NCBI GenBank assembly: GCA_029204225.1
Contig: CM055100.1
Location: 17,497,650 to 17,561,649, forward strand
Origin: Diphasiastrum complanatum
Taxonomy: Eukaryota; Streptophyta; Lycopodiopsida; Lycopodiales; Lycopodiaceae
Reading direction: 5' to 3'
DNA: 64,000 nt
Shown: positions 15,196-28,285 of the stretch, piece after piece
Position numbering within the stretch: the first letter of the stretch is position 1
Layout of the letters: every line of letters starts with the position of its first letter
Program-made: the position numbers and the translations under genes
The notes under the pieces: model-generated
Seen by the model: only the letters and a program-made list of their open reading frames with translations
Databases searched by the model: none
What the model was told of the DNA's origin: nothing

Positions 15196-18100
15196 ATGTC
15201 TCATATAGGTAGCTCTTCATCTTCATCACTCAGTGAAGCTAGAGTCATTGACAAGTTCAATGGTTCTAACTTCTACATTTGGAAGTTGAAACTTCGAATG
15301 ATATTGATAGATAGAGATCTTTGGGATGTAGTAGAAGGTGTAGACCTGAAACCAGAAGATGGTGATCAAGCAAAGGCCTAGAAGATCAAAGATCAGAAGG
15401 CCTTAGCATGTATCACACTCAATCTGGCCGACTCCCAAATATCTCATTTTACCACGTGCAAAACCTCTAAGGAAGCACTAGACTTGTTATCAACTCTCTA
15501 TGAGACTCACGATGTAACCATGAGATTACATCTTAGAGGAAGTTCTTTACTCTTAGCATGTCTAATTCTACTGCCATCACTTCTCACATCAATAACTTCA
15601 AGTCCCTATTAGATCAGTTATCAGTTGCAGGATGTTCTATTCAAGATGATGATGCCATCATGACCTTGCTTTCTTCTCTTCCAAAGTCCTATGAGTACTT
15701 TGTGGTGATGATCTCCACACAACCGGACCTCACCCTTCAAAAGGTGACTGGTCATCTTCTTCAAGAAGAAATGCGGAGAAAGACTAGCAGCTTATCCATC
15801 AAAGACAAATCCATGGCTCTATACACCAAGAAGAAAGATCATTCCAAGGCCAAGAATCAGGTGCAACAGCGACAACAGAAGCCTCACACTCAAGGTGAGC
15901 ATGGTGGATCGCACAAAAAGCTTTTTTGTAGATATTGCAAAAGAGCTAATCATGAATCAAGGAGTGTCGCATCAGGATCTACAACGAGACAAAGAAGCAA
16001 TAACAACAATAGCAGCCAGACTCCTCCAACGCGGTCCTATTCAAGGAGCAAGATACACACTTGTTAATGGCTTACAGCAGTAGCGAAGACTGTGATAGTT
16101 GGTACTTGGACAGCGGCGCTACCCAACACATGACCTCTTGCAAGAAATGGTTTACATAGTACATAGCTTACAGTAGAGACCAATTTATCTACCTCAGAGA
16201 TTTTAGCACCATACGCGTGGAAGGCAAACAAGCAGTGAAGATCAAATTCAACAACAATATGTCCATTTGTGTTCCTAACATCCTTCATGTTTCTCAATTG
16301 TCAAAGAACCTGTTATCAATCTCTAAGATAACTGATGATGGCTACACTGTTACTTTCTCATCTGAGCAGTATACAATACTCGAGGAAGATAGTACTCTGA
16401 CTACATGCACCATAGTCGGAATTCTTTATGTACTCTCTAATTCAGCTACATTAGCTAGTATCTCTAATGAAAATATAAACAACAGTGATGTTCTGTGGCA
16501 TAGTCGATTTGGACACATGAATACAAGACCACTTTCTTATATGCTTTGTAATAATTTAGTTGATGGTTTGAGTTTCTCGTCTTCATTAGATAGGATATTT
16601 TTCTTTTGTGAATCATGCATCTATGGGAAGCACTCTAGAAGCGAGTTTCCAAAATCACATTCCACAAAGCATATATTAGATCTTGTACATAGCGATCTTT
16701 GCGGTCCAAACCAAATCCATCCTTAGGAGATTTATCTATTTTATCACTTTCATAGATGATTACTCCAGATGGTCTACAGTCATGTTTATTAAGCACAAAT
16801 ATGAAGTCTTTGAATCTTCAAGAGATTCAAGGCCATGGTTGAGACACCAACATCTAGAAAAGTGAAGGCACTCCAAACTGATGGTGGCGGCGAATACATC
16901 TCTAATGAGATGTCCGACTACCTAGCTGAACATGGCATCAAAGGAAAGTACACTACTTCCTATTCACCTCAATAGAACGGGATTGCAGAAAGAAAGAATC
17001 AAACTCTTCTCAACTCAGCCAGATCCATGCTACATCAAGCACACCTACCTACGAAGTTCTGGACAGAAGCTACTACCACAATTGTTACGTGCAGAACATA
17101 TCAAGCATCAAAGCTGTCAACAACAAAACTCCTTATGAAGTTTGGCATGGGCACAAGCCCAGTGTCAGCCATTTAAAAATATTTGGTTGTATATATTTTG
17201 TTCACATTCCTAAACAGCTTAGAAAAAAATTGGATCATAGGACAAATAAATGTATTTTCATTGGCTATCATGATGAATATAAAGCTTATAAAGTTTATGA
17301 TCCATCTAGCAATGTAGTATTTGTCTCTAGGGATGTAATATCTCAAGAACATGCATATTATGATTTCAAACAACCATTGATAGATGATGCTATGTTATTT
17401 CATCCTATTCTACGTAGCATTCAACCTTCCAACGTTGATGATTCTTCTGCAAAATCTGTAGCTACAGCTACAGAAGCCGAGCAACCGACATTACCTATCA
17501 TCAGACCAGACCAAGATAGCTTGAACAGATCTGAAGAAATTCAAGAAGAAGCATCATCGCCCACGGACTCGGGGAAAGCGAGTACAACTCACTTTTGATG
17601 AATTAGACCTGAAAACTGGTCGACTTCCTCACTCACAAGAGAGTTATCGACAAGAAGTGGATCTTCAAGAAGAAGATCAACTCTGATGGTTCCATTGCCA
17701 AATGGAAAGCACGGTTGGTGGCTAAAGGATTCACTCAAGTTCAAGGAGTGGATTATCAAGAAATTTTTAGTCTTGTCATCAAGATGTAGTCAATCAGGAC
17801 TCCGATTGCATTAGCAGCCACAGAAGACCTCGAAATGCACCAAATTAATGTCAAGACAACATTTCTCAATGACAATGTCGAAGAGGAGTTGTACGCCTTC
17901 CAACCGGAAGGATTCAAAGTCAAAGGCCAAGAGCACAAAGTGTGCAAGCTACACAAAGCAATCTACGGTTTAAAGTAGGCCGCAAGAGCATGGTCCGATA
18001 GAATCAACACTTATCTCCTTCAATTGGGATTTGCAAACAATTCAGTTGATTGTAATGTTTATTCAAAGCATATAGGCACCAATTCAGTTCACATAGCTCT

Positions 18101-19056
18101 TTACGTAGATGATGCATTTATTTTGTCTAACGACACTTCTCTTCTGCACACTCCTAAGAGTGATCTATCAAAGGAATTTGACATGACTGATTTAGGAGCT
18201 ATCCATTCTTTGCTAGGAATTCACATTACTAGAAATAGACTTCAGAAAAAAAATCTATCTTATCCAACAGACATATCTAAAAGGCATGCTAGAAAAGTTT
18301 CATATGTCTGATTGCAAACCAATTGATACTCCAATGGATCCAAGTATTGTATTGACTAAACCTACTAGTGTTGATTTTGATAGTGAAGTACTCAACATAG
18401 CGAAGTACCCTTATCATTCACTAATAGGATCTTTGATGTATAGAATGTTGTGCACTAGACTAGATTTAGCATACACTGTTAGCACGATAAGTCGATTCAT
18501 GTCTAATCCTAGGATCTCTCATTGGAAAGCGTTAAAGAGAGTGATGAGATATATTCATGGAAGTTTAGATCATGTTTTATGTTATGATGGAAATGCTATC
18601 GACCCACTCATCTTACGAGGCTACTCTGACTCAGATTGGAGAGGAACAGTCTCTACCAAAAAATCTACCTACGGGTTCTGTTTCTATCTGGCAGGGGGAC
18701 CAAATACGTGGAACTCAAGGAAGCAGAAATCAGTCGCGCTTTCTTCAACAAAAGCAGAGTACATCGCAACATGCCAAGCTTCAAAAGAAGCTATATGGAT
18801 CATGTTGTTACTTCACGACTTACATCACACTCGGTTTAATGCTACCACCATTTTGTGTGACAACTTGAGCTGTATTTCACTGTCACTGAATCTCAGATTT
18901 TATGGCAAATCCAAGCACATAGAAATTCAGTATCATTTCATTTGGGATAAAGGTTTCTCAGGGCAAGTGATCCTTCAATATTGCTCCACAATAGAAAAGA
19001 CATCTTCACCAAAGCGCTTCCCAGGATCAAGCACTAGAAGTTTTGCAGTATGCTGA
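15196..19056 (+). pseudogene. Copia gag-pol polyprotein, many breaks
   Basis: The gag start ATG is at 15196; the N-terminus has a Ser-rich stretch, then FNGSNFYIWKLKLRMIL. It is broken by TAG at 15379-15381 and a shift near 15540; gag resumes at 15558-16067 with a defective CRYCKRANH zinc knuckle. The protease motif WYLDSGATQHMT is at about 16100-16135, with TAG stops close behind. Pre-integrase (VLWHSRFGHMN) lies in 16217-16726, integrase pieces in 16683-17170 and the integrase C-terminus in 17089-17598. Reverse transcriptase pieces start near 17650 (ARLVAKGFTQVQG, shifted), YVDD is near 18105, and RNase H (STKAEYIATCQASKEAIW) is in 18286-19056. Confidence 0.88.
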
Positions 19057-19101
19057 ACCTGACAAGGATAGCAAGGCACCAATCGTGACCTTAAGGAGGA
19101 T

Positions 19102-19560
19102 TGTTGAGAATTAAGCCAACAGTTGTCTCCTTGGTGAATGACTAATTTCTATTTCATGATTCTTCCTGCATGTCTATTGATCTTTGATCTAGGGTAAGGT
19201 AAAACCTATTTTTGGGATCAAAGTCTGCTCATTTGATACCTGCGGGAATCACAAACTTAGATAGCCAATTCATTTGAAGAACGTTCATATCGGGGTTCCG
19301 GCTGATCTCCAACAAAGGGTAACCAATCCCATTATAATTTCAAGTTCAGATGTTAAGTTTAATAACCTGAAGTCATTGAAGACTTGGCCATCTTCAAGGA
19401 GTTCCATAAGCTTGCATTTAGAACAAGTCTGCAGATTTATACTACTTTTTGAACAGTCTGTATAAATACACTGAGTGTCGCACAGTTCGCATTTTTCGCA
19501 AGTTCTCAAAAAATGCAACACTTACCTTCGGCTATCTTTGTTCCATTTTTCTCGAAGAAG
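19102..19560 (+). repeat. 3' LTR start (right end uncertain)
   Basis: TGTTGAGAATTAAGCC follows the polypurine tract and the RNase H end. The right boundary cannot be set without a matching 5' LTR. The following 19.5-20.4 kb has open frames (for example 19513-19911) without recognisable motifs. Confidence 0.4.
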
Positions 19561-20449
19561 TCCACTTGTGCACAATTCAAAAGTTCAACTGTTTTTAACA
19601 CCTTCGGCTTTTTTGCAAAATGCAAAGAGAGAGAGAAAATTTTTGAAGCTCATCTACTTTTCAAAGTTGAACTGTTTTATGGCACTTTTGACTTTTTCGC
19701 AAATCCCGAAGAAAGAGAAAAAGCAAAGGTCGTCTATTTTGAACGAGGAATGTTCCCAGCGACTGAAGTGGAAGGTCAGGCATGGAGGTGGCGGAGTAGC
19801 GTGTATTATGCGATGGTTTTGATCATGGCGGTGGTGATGGTAGGAGTAAAGGTCATGTTTTCATCCCTCTTGTACTCATGCCATTGCCACCCTCTCTATC
19901 ATTTTATTTAGATCTTGTAGTTTTTGTTTTTCACTATTTATGCTTCATGTCTTGTAATTTTCATCTATTTTCTTGCTACAACTTTTGTACAAAACTCTCT
20001 GTTTATAGTAGGAGGACATAGATCTGATGTGACTCTCCAAAAACTGAATCCTCAGCATTGAAAATGTATTTTCATAATTTTTCAGTCTTTCACAATATCC
20101 AATAAACCATTATGCCCATTGCAGATCCAAATAACTAGTTAAGTTATTGAAGAGAAGATAAGATGTTTTAGGGTACTAGGATCTTTAGGATACAAAGATC
20201 CATCTATCCACAGATCCAAATTCTTCTTTCCTTCAATCCTATAACGTAGATGGTCCTCAATAGATATTGATAATCCTTTGACTCCTCTTTCTGTAAAGGT
20301 GCCAAGTCAATAGGAATGTCCAAATGAATATGATATAAAGTTGTCATTATAAATTGTACAAAACCAGTGGAAAGCTTCAAAGTACTCATAATATAAATAC
20401 TATAAAATATTTGAATGCAAATATATTCTTACTTGATACGAGATAACCC

Positions 20450-20755
20450 ATATCTGATGAAAGCTTCTGTAATGGTGACTCATTCCATATTCAAATATGG
20501 ATATGGTGCTAATATTTTAATTTCCACCACAAGATGGCACTCATATTTTGATTTCATGAGGGAATACACATTCAAATCATATTTATAAATTTTTTGCTAA
20601 AAAAAGTGCAAGATAGCCAATTTTGGATGAGACTTCTGTAATGATGATCCCCTCCTTATTCAAATATGGTGATGGCCCTCATATTTTGATTTTCACATCA
20701 AGACGGCACTCATATTTTGATTATACATTCAAAATCATATCTATTAAACTGTGGA
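20450..20755. repeat. Diverged tandem duplication, about 175 bp unit
   Basis: Two head-to-tail copies share CTTCTGTAATG, then ATTCAAATATGG, then CATATTTTGATTT, AAGA-GGCACTCATATTTTGATT and ATTCAAA-TCATAT, in the same order. The copies start near 20450 and 20625. Non-coding; function unknown. Confidence 0.7.
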
Positions 20756-21608
20756 TAAAGAATATGCAACCATAACAATAGTTGATTTGCTTAACCATAA
20801 CTGTAGACAAAACATTGGGAGTGGTGTGGACGAATAAACAATAGTGTTCTATTTATTAATACTTTTTTTTCTCATCCTATGTGGCATTTCTTATAGGGTC
20901 TTTTCTAGTTTGAAACCCCTCTAATGCGTAGTCCTAGTTTAGGAGGAGAGCATGATAGTCCATCTATAGAATGCAACCATTTCTCTATCGAGCATTCTTT
21001 CCTTCTTCCAACAATGACAAACAAAAATCTACAAAGCAAGTCTCTGTTATAGCAAATTTGGAAGCATATATGGTGAGTAGTCATTGAAAAAGGATATTTT
21101 AGACATTAGAATTGAATATGAACAAATGCAGGTAATATTGCATTCTATTCAACTGAGAATTTGCAGTTACTGAAAGATGTGGAAATATTAACAAAGAAGG
21201 CTTAAAAAAAAAAAAAAGTGACAATCTTGCAAGGATATTCAAAATCTCTCGAGAGAAGCTTACAGAAATAGAAGGATTCGTGCATTCAAGTAGATATTTT
21301 GTAATTTATCTCAGATGCTTAGTTAAATATGCTTATGCAGATTTGTTTTCTAATCTGTTTTCTTTCAATGCAGATCTGCGTTGGTTGCAAATCAAGATAT
21401 TTGCTGGTAGATTATCTACCAAGATCACAATCAGCCAAAAGTCTACTTCTTGGTGTTGGTTAATCCAAGAACTAGAGTAATAGACTTGTAATTATGATTT
21501 CAACCATGGCATCTTGTTGTGTAAGACCATGAGTTGAGGGAAGACTATTTAGTTATATTAAAGTTTGTTAGATGTGACTCAGTAGTGGGGAGTTCAACAA
21601 CATTTGGT

Positions 21609-21996
21609 TATAGAAAGTGACAACCCGGAAGCTCGAGGGGGGGTAAGAAAAGAAGATATAGAAGAAGAGATGTCGATGGTGTAGAGGAGCGAATAGTTGT
21701 GTACTGGTGATCAGTGTAGTGATTTACAGAATTGACGAGGGAGCACAATTTGTGCATGGAGTTTCGTAAGAAGTTATTTTCATTGGAATGAGAATCCTTG
21801 GGTATAGAAACTGACAGCCCGAAAGCTCGAGGGGGTTAAGAAAAGAGGAGATAGAAGAAGAGATGTCGATGGTGTAGAGGAGCGGACAGTTGTGTACTAG
21901 TGATCAATGTAGTGATTTACAGAATTGACGAGGGAGCACATTTTGTGCATGGAGTTTTGTAAGAAGTTATTGTCATTGGAATGAGAATCCTTGGAG
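21609..21996. repeat. Tandem duplication, 194 bp period
   Basis: Two direct copies are nearly identical over their whole length: GCTCGAGGGGG recurs at 21631 and 21825, and GATGTCGATGGTGTAGAGG, ATTTACAGAATTGACGAGGG and CATTGGAATGAGAATCCTTGG recur in the same order. No open frame spans them. The high similarity suggests a recent duplication or a small satellite. Confidence 0.85.
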
Positions 21997-22795
21997 TACT
22001 TCTTATCATTTCTATGTATAATGTTGTTGCTCAAGCCGTGTGTTGAGTTCTTGAAGTATTCTGATGTTGAATGATGTGAATTGTGAATGTGAGTAAGAGT
22101 TTTATATCGAGTAAGTAAGAGATTGTAGATCTGCAATTTGTGAGTAGTAATCTTGTAAGAAGCACAATAAGTGAGTAGTATCGAAGTGATAGGCCAAGTG
22201 ATAATGTTGAATGCTTGAAAATTAGATTGTTAAAACCTTCTTGCCATGTTCCATTCTTTGTGGAAATGTTGATAGAAAACGATCTGTTGTGAGTAACAAG
22301 TGTTTTCGGTTGATTTGAATAAAAGTGATAGGATGTTTAATTGGTAGGTTCTAGTTCTAAGCAAGTGATGATGACAAGTGTGAGAAATGTGTGTTAGAAG
22401 TGAGTCATGAAATGAGGAGTTTAGCAAACATTGGCATCATTGACGACTCACTTAGATTAGTGCAAGATACGACAAGATTACAATCACAATCTCGGATGCA
22501 TACACTTTTTTCTTGTTTATTTTTCAATATTTTCTTGATTAACATATTCAATTTGTTCTAGTTTACTTCATGTTTTATTAACTTGTTTCATCTGACCATT
22601 TTTATTGACACGCACCATAACATTGTTTCGACCAGAGCAGCAATTTTTATAGTTAACCGGATACTTTTTCTCATCTACCTATTGTTGATCCAAGAAATCA
22701 AGCTAATCATTACAATGGGAGATATGATCATTTACATATTAGATTGTCTCCTAGATGAGGACCACCTGCATATAAACGTAGAACTCCAAAATCAA

Positions 22796-24420
22796 ATTTA
22801 CCAAAATTTGATGGAAGAATGGATCCTCATAGATTGATTCAGATCTTTGAGAGTGCCTGTGAAGTATACGGAGATTCTTCACATGAAAGCATGGCCCAAC
22901 TCTTCTCTATGACCTTGCTAGGTGTTGCTTGAGATTGGTTCTTTAACATTGACCGAGATGAACATGATGATTGGGAAGTTTTAAAAGAGGCTTTCATTAA
23001 ACAATTCAAACCAGATTATCAAATACTCCTTTTGTGCGGTTAAGCCATATCAAAATGAGAGAAAAAGAAAAAGTAAGGGACTACATTGAGAGATTTAAAT
23101 GTCTTCACAAACAATGTCATGAAGGATCAACCGAAAAGATGTTAATAGCTTGGTTTATAGTCGGTCTTCCAAAATGAATTTGAGTGAGCTTAAACCTGTT
23201 GATGACTATCATCAACTAAAACAAGCCATGTTAGAAGCTATAAGAGAAGAAGACGAAGAATCGGATGATGAGGTCATCATTTCATTAATCGCAAAGATGA
23301 TTTAAGAGAAAGAAGAAGAGAACATCATGTTGAAGGAATTGTTAAACAAGGAATTACCGAAAGATAACGTACTATTGGTATGCGGGATGAGTTTGAAAAA
23401 ATAAATAAAGTCCATAAGAGTCAGTTAGATGAAAGCGAAAAGACCTTAAAAGATCTTCAAGCCTAAAATTCATAACTGAGAAGAGAGGGCGTGTGGTGTT
23501 CTATTTGTAGGAAAAATCACACTAGGAATGAATGTCCAAATAGGGGTCCTTTTTAAACACAATATCAGTCTAGATGTGTGTTCTACAATAGATTTGATCA
23601 TGAATCTTCAAATGCGTATTCAACCTAGTTATTCAAGCCAGACAACAACAGAGACCACCAATTCATGTGTATCAACCACGAGTACCACAAGTGCCAGTAC
23701 AGGTATCTGGTCCAGCACAAAATCACAAAAAATTAGCAGTCCTACAAAGAGTGCCCTGTAATAATAACCAACTGTTGCCTAGGAATAAGAGTCCTAAAAA
23801 TATCAACTACATTGATGAGGAGGCACCTTATTCCTACAATTCTCCGTGTAACTAGAGGAAACTCCTATCTCTAATTCTTAATCACCTATCCAGTGTTGTT
23901 ATGACATGACACTAGTAGCGAAGCTTATCGGTTGTTGGGTATGTGGGCAACAGGGCCACAGGTTTTTTCCTTGTGAATTAAAAAAGGTCTATCAAGCGTG
24001 TTGTGAAAATTGCGGGGGACATTTCATAAGTGGGAAATTGATTTTATAGGACCAATCAGCCCAGCTGCCTGAGGAACCCAATCAAGATACATCTTAGTGG
24101 TCACTGACTATGATATAAATTGGGTAGACGAGAGTGACGAGACAAGCTACCGCAAAAGTTACAGCCAAATTTTTGTATGAAAACATTATTACCCACTTCA
24201 GATGTCCAATAGAGTTAGTAAGTCATAGAGGCACTCACTTCCTCAATGAGGTTGTACATAATCTCCCAGCTCATTACTTTGTGAAACATTGAAAAAATAT
24301 CCCATACTATTCTCCTTGTCCCTTTATCTATTGATATCTGGATATTCTTGCACATCTTACTAAGAAAGAGGTATAAACTTGCAAGTTTGATGTTTTAAAT
24401 AAAAACCCAGCTCTTGAGAC
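22796..24420 (+). pseudogene. Ty3/gypsy gag and integrase debris
   Basis: Around 22840-23020 the translation reads as a gypsy capsid domain, including DWEVLKEAFIKQFKPDYQ, with an in-frame stop before it. Acidic gag tail sequence follows to about 23460 and a Cys-containing knuckle-like stretch near 23500. Around 23960-24300 are pieces of an integrase core, including RGTHFLNEVVHNLPAHYF. Protease and reverse transcriptase are not recognisable, so this is a heavily deleted, ancient copy. Confidence 0.7.
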
Positions 24421-24456
24421 TTATGTTGCTTTCAACGCTATTATACATGAGTATAT

Positions 24457-25200
24457 TTGAGCTATCTTTTCATTATGCTTGCTAATTATGGAGATCTAGA
24501 TCCATGGTGGATTGATAGTGGTGCAAGCTCACACATGACTTTTCACAAAGAGTACTTCACTTATTTGTTGGCATATGGAGATGACAAGAGGGTGATCTAC
24601 ATGGCCAATGAAGGTGAGCGTGCAATCAAAGGGATTGGCACAATTCCTATTTCTCTCTCCAAATAGGAATGTTCATTTGGAAGATGTTTTGTTTTTTCCA
24701 TCTATTACCAAGAACCTGCTTAATGTGAGTCAATTGCTAAGTAAAGGCCTCAAAGTGGAGTTTGATGGAGATGCTTGTATGATCAAAAGGAAGGATATCC
24801 TAGTTGCAAAAGATAAAAGACAAGGGAAGTTGTCCAAACTAAATGCTTGTGTTATTGCCAACCAAGTTGGATGTGTTGCAAGAGAGCAAATATCTATTCA
24901 AGAGGTTTGGCATAAGAGGATGTGACACCTCAATTTTAGGTCATTGGAGGTAATGGCAAGAAAGAAGGTTGTGGTTGATCTTCCAAGTTCCTTAAGTAGC
25001 ATCAATCATGTTTGTGAGTCTTGTGCTTTGTCAAAGTCACATAGACTACCTTATACTAGATCTACAAAGCATTTTCAGGTTGTACATTCGAATATTCATG
25101 AAATTACTACAATTAGCAATAGTGGAGCTAAGACATTAGGGGAAATATGGGCTGAAAATGGGCCCTTTAAGAAATTTTACCTTATAGAGAGGTTACGTAG
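24457..25200 (+). pseudogene. Ty1/copia protease and pre-integrase fragment
   Basis: The protease motif WWIDSGASSHMTFHKEYF lies near 24505-24560, then a frame change near 24640, then ITKNLLNVSQLLSKGLKVEF. A stop at 24922-24924 precedes the pre-integrase histidine/cysteine region (CESCALSKSHRLPY). Integrase proper is reduced to a few codons. Same family as the minus-strand piece at 5650-6118. Confidence 0.8.
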
Positions 25201-25558
25201 AGAGAGAATGCAAACCGGTAACTTCTGGTCGTCGTTTTCCGAGTTTCTGGCCTTGCCCGACGTTTAACTAGTATGGTTAACTTCAAGCAATAGTTAGTTA
25301 AGCATGAGATGTAATAACTTCTCTTCATGCTTGTTCCAAAATTCGGGACTAGAGCTTTAAGACTGAAAATCTCGGTGTGCTCAATGCAAAAACCGAAGCA
25401 GGAGTGGCATAGCTTTTGAAATCACTGTATGCTTATAGTGAAATATGAGGCAGGACGATTTTCAATGTGACATAAACATTACAAAAGTAAGGTATGCTAG
25501 ATCGAATCATATTGATTTACTGTAGTTTGATGCATTTACATGATTGTAGCTTTTAACA

Positions 25559-26128
25559 ATGGCAATGTTCCATTTGCATGTTGCTCTTCCAATGGAATGC
25601 ACTCCAATTATCAAGAAAAATGCAAAAGTTGTAGAGAATACGGCTGCAATAGTTAGAGAATTGAGAATGAATAATCAAATGATTATAGATTTGTGGGTGG
25701 ATGAATCAATTTATCCTAATGATCCAGCTACCAATTTGTGTCCAGATTTTAAGTTCGTAACTCATCTTCTCAAATTTATATGTGAAGGAAATAGCGAATT
25801 ACTTGGATATTGTCATAGGTTGCGTGATATTGGAATGCATAGCATATCTTGTCTTAATCAACAATTACAGTTTGCTAATCAACAATTGCAACATGCAAAT
25901 CAGCAATTGCTTCATTATGTGCAACACACTAGTGCTGAAAACAATGCACTCAAGAATGTTATGTCAGAGTTGAATGCTACAGTCACTACTCTTCGGGGAT
26001 CAAACCAAGAAATATTAGAATCCATGGAAAAGTTGTGATCCGAGAGTTTAAAATTTGCTGTTGATATAAAAGCTATCAATAAAGCAATGATGAAGAGGAA
26101 AAGAAAGAGAGAAGAATATTGATGACTT
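25559..26128 (+). pseudogene. Unrecognised coiled-coil ORF, one in-frame stop
   Basis: A 159-codon open frame starts at ATG 25559. It has a Gln/Asn-rich heptad-like repeat (NQQLQFANQQLQHANQQLL) around residues 100-122 and further predicted coiled coil behind it. After the TGA at 26036-26038 the same frame stays open for about 28 more codons and ends in a basic cluster (KRKRKRE), which looks like a nuclear localisation signal. I do not recognise the family. It lies 150 bases upstream of another decayed gene in the same direction and may be its first exon or ORF. Confidence 0.45.
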
Positions 26129-26281
26129 ATCTACACATAGCGGCAACCAAAAAAAAAAATATTCGAGCATTCAAGTATGTTGTCATATAAACTATTTATT
26201 TGATTTGTATATGTCATTTAAGCTTGATTTGCACTTGGTAACATGGATTATTTATTTATTAAACATAATTTGAGTTTCGTA

Positions 26282-27870
26282 TGTTTGTTGCAGATCATGT
26301 TTGGTGGCAAAGAACTATTTAACAGATTGTTCATGCATTAGATCATCTTTAAGTCATGTTTTACCAAGAAAGTCAGCAAAGGAAATGCTGAAAAATGCTC
26401 GGTTTGAAAAAATGAAAAATGAAATTGTAGAAACTATTTTGATTAAGGTCCAATCATATTTGGACACAAATACAAGGTGCATGTAATGTTTCTGGAATTA
26501 GCAGAAATGCTTATTCTACTTTTTTTAGAATAGTTAAAGAAGCTTTTTCCCAAGTGAAGGTGAAGAAAATTTATCTTCCGTGTCCATATCGGGTAAAAAT
26601 AGCAAGAAATTATTATAATGACGGAATGGTCAAAGTAGTTGGTCAACCACTCCATATAACTAAATTATACAAATCAGAATATGGTGAGCTTAATTACAAT
26701 GATTGCAACAATATTTTCCTTGATATTGAAAATGTTCTAAAATACATTATTTGATTCTATAAACTAGAAGAACATCAAATAAATGGAAAGATCATTATTG
26801 TAATAAAATTGGATGAATCTGAAATCATCAAGGGTCAAAAGTTGGAACGAGTGAGTGTCACTTTGATGAACAAAATTTCAGATACAAATGATCAAACGTT
26901 TAGTGTTCAATCGGAAAATCACATATGGTGGTTGGCGGCATTCCAGGTATTCATTTCAATTTTCATTTAGAATATCGTTCTTAACAATTCATACCTTGTC
27001 AATTTTTATTGAAATGTCATGCATTACTTGCTTCTCTATAGGTCTTGAAAGAGGACCATAAAATACTTTCATGTATATTTTCAAGAACAAATTATGGCGA
27101 GATTATAAAGAGACATTTGGAGGGTGAGAAATTTACAGTAAAAAACCATGGAAGTTTTCAAATTCAATGGCACCTTGCAGGGGATTTGAAAACATTAAAA
27201 TGTATGTATAATGTCTCTCGCAACATCAAAGCATCCATGTCTTTATTGCATGACGGATTGCTACAATATGAATTTGGGACGATCAACAAACATTGGCCCA
27301 ACACGAGAAGCTGAAGATCCAAATATGAAAAGTGTTCTGCCAATTTCATTAGAAAATGTTCACATGTGCACATTGCATGCTGAGGTTCGTATTATTGAAA
27401 AACTTATTTGCCTGCATATTCTACTAGCATGGAATCATAAACCAGAGTCTGTGGCTAAAGCAGCAATTAGGAGGTTGGAAATAGTTTTGTCAAATGCAGG
27501 ACTACATAAAGGGAATGTCACGATTGAAAAAAGTAACAGACTCTTCGGGAAAAAAGGAAACGTTCCTAATAAGCCATCAATTGGAGGTGCTAAAGCAAGA
27601 AGATTCTTATCTAATCACACATGCAAAGAATCAAGTGTCAGATACGAAATTTGGAGAGAAATTGTTCAAGCCACACAAACACTGGAAGGAAGTAATTGAG
27701 TGGAAAAGGGACAAGTGTGGACCAACTTAGACAAACTCATAGGTGTTATCAGGAAAGAAAACCTATCATCAGAAGATATGAGGACTTTGCAAAATCATTG
27801 CTCCACATTTGTAAAATTTGTACATGATTGTTGAGAAAAAGACAACATTACTCATTACATGGTGTTAATC
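26282..27870 (+). pseudogene. Unrecognised intron-containing gene, decayed
   Basis: Open stretches on the plus strand join into one plausible gene. The frame from 26554 runs to 26947 with a single TGA at 26753-26755. An apparent intron follows (GTATTCAT at 26948 to TATAG at about 27041), then 27042-27310. A frame change near 27200 leads to 27211-27699, which contains SKHPCLYCMTDC and ENVHMCTLHAEVRIIEKL. Another frame near 27715-27830 reads LGVIRKENLSSEDMRTLQ-like sequence. A Gly-Asp-Leu-Lys block before a Cys-x2-Cys box, followed by a Cys-Thr-Leu-His block, is a layout I associate with uncharacterised, transposon-like proteins in many eukaryotes, but I cannot name the family. Frameshifts and stops make it non-functional here. 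Confidence 0.45.
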
Positions 27871-28172
27871 TATATCATTATCTGGTACTTTTCTCATTCA
27901 GGCTTATATTTTTTTTTACTGATGATGTAGCTAATCAAAACTATTGTTCGACCGTGCACTGTATATGAAGGCGCGCGTCGATTCGATATCTCAAGAAAGA
28001 AAGAAAACAAGATGACTAGTGAGTTCTAAATGAAAGACCACAAAATCGAAATATAGAGAAAGGTGCCCATATTTATAGCCCATTCCTATTGATCACAGCC
28101 ATACATTTGTCAAATAATGAATTGAGGAACATAGCCTATATTTATCCACCAATCATAGTGAGACAAATTTGT

Positions 28173-28285
28173 ACCTACGTTGGAATACATTAAATAGTCT
28201 ATCACTAGATTCTACAAATCATCATTAGCCCTGATCCTAGAATCTGTTCCTACGCCGGAATACATTAAATAGTCTATCACTAGCC
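28173..28285. repeat. Short tandem duplication, about 77 bp period
   Basis: CCTACG--GGAATACATTAAATAGTCTATCACTAG occurs at about 28173 and again at about 28250 with two mismatches. Non-coding, inside the motif array. Confidence 0.75.

Larger units (their letters stand above)
15132..19101 (+). mobile_element. Ty1/copia retrotransposon internal region, decayed
   Basis: From primer site to polypurine tract (AAGGAGGA, about 19093-19100) in copia order: gag (UBN2 type), zinc knuckle, protease, pre-integrase, integrase, reverse transcriptase, RNase H. It is a different lineage from the 1.6-5.6 kb element by gag type and sequence. Many stops and frameshifts make it inactive. Confidence 0.85.

Noticed and set aside
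19513-19911. 132-codon plus-strand ORF after the second copia element
   Set aside because: No motif recognised, and it overlaps another equally open frame; no evidence of coding.
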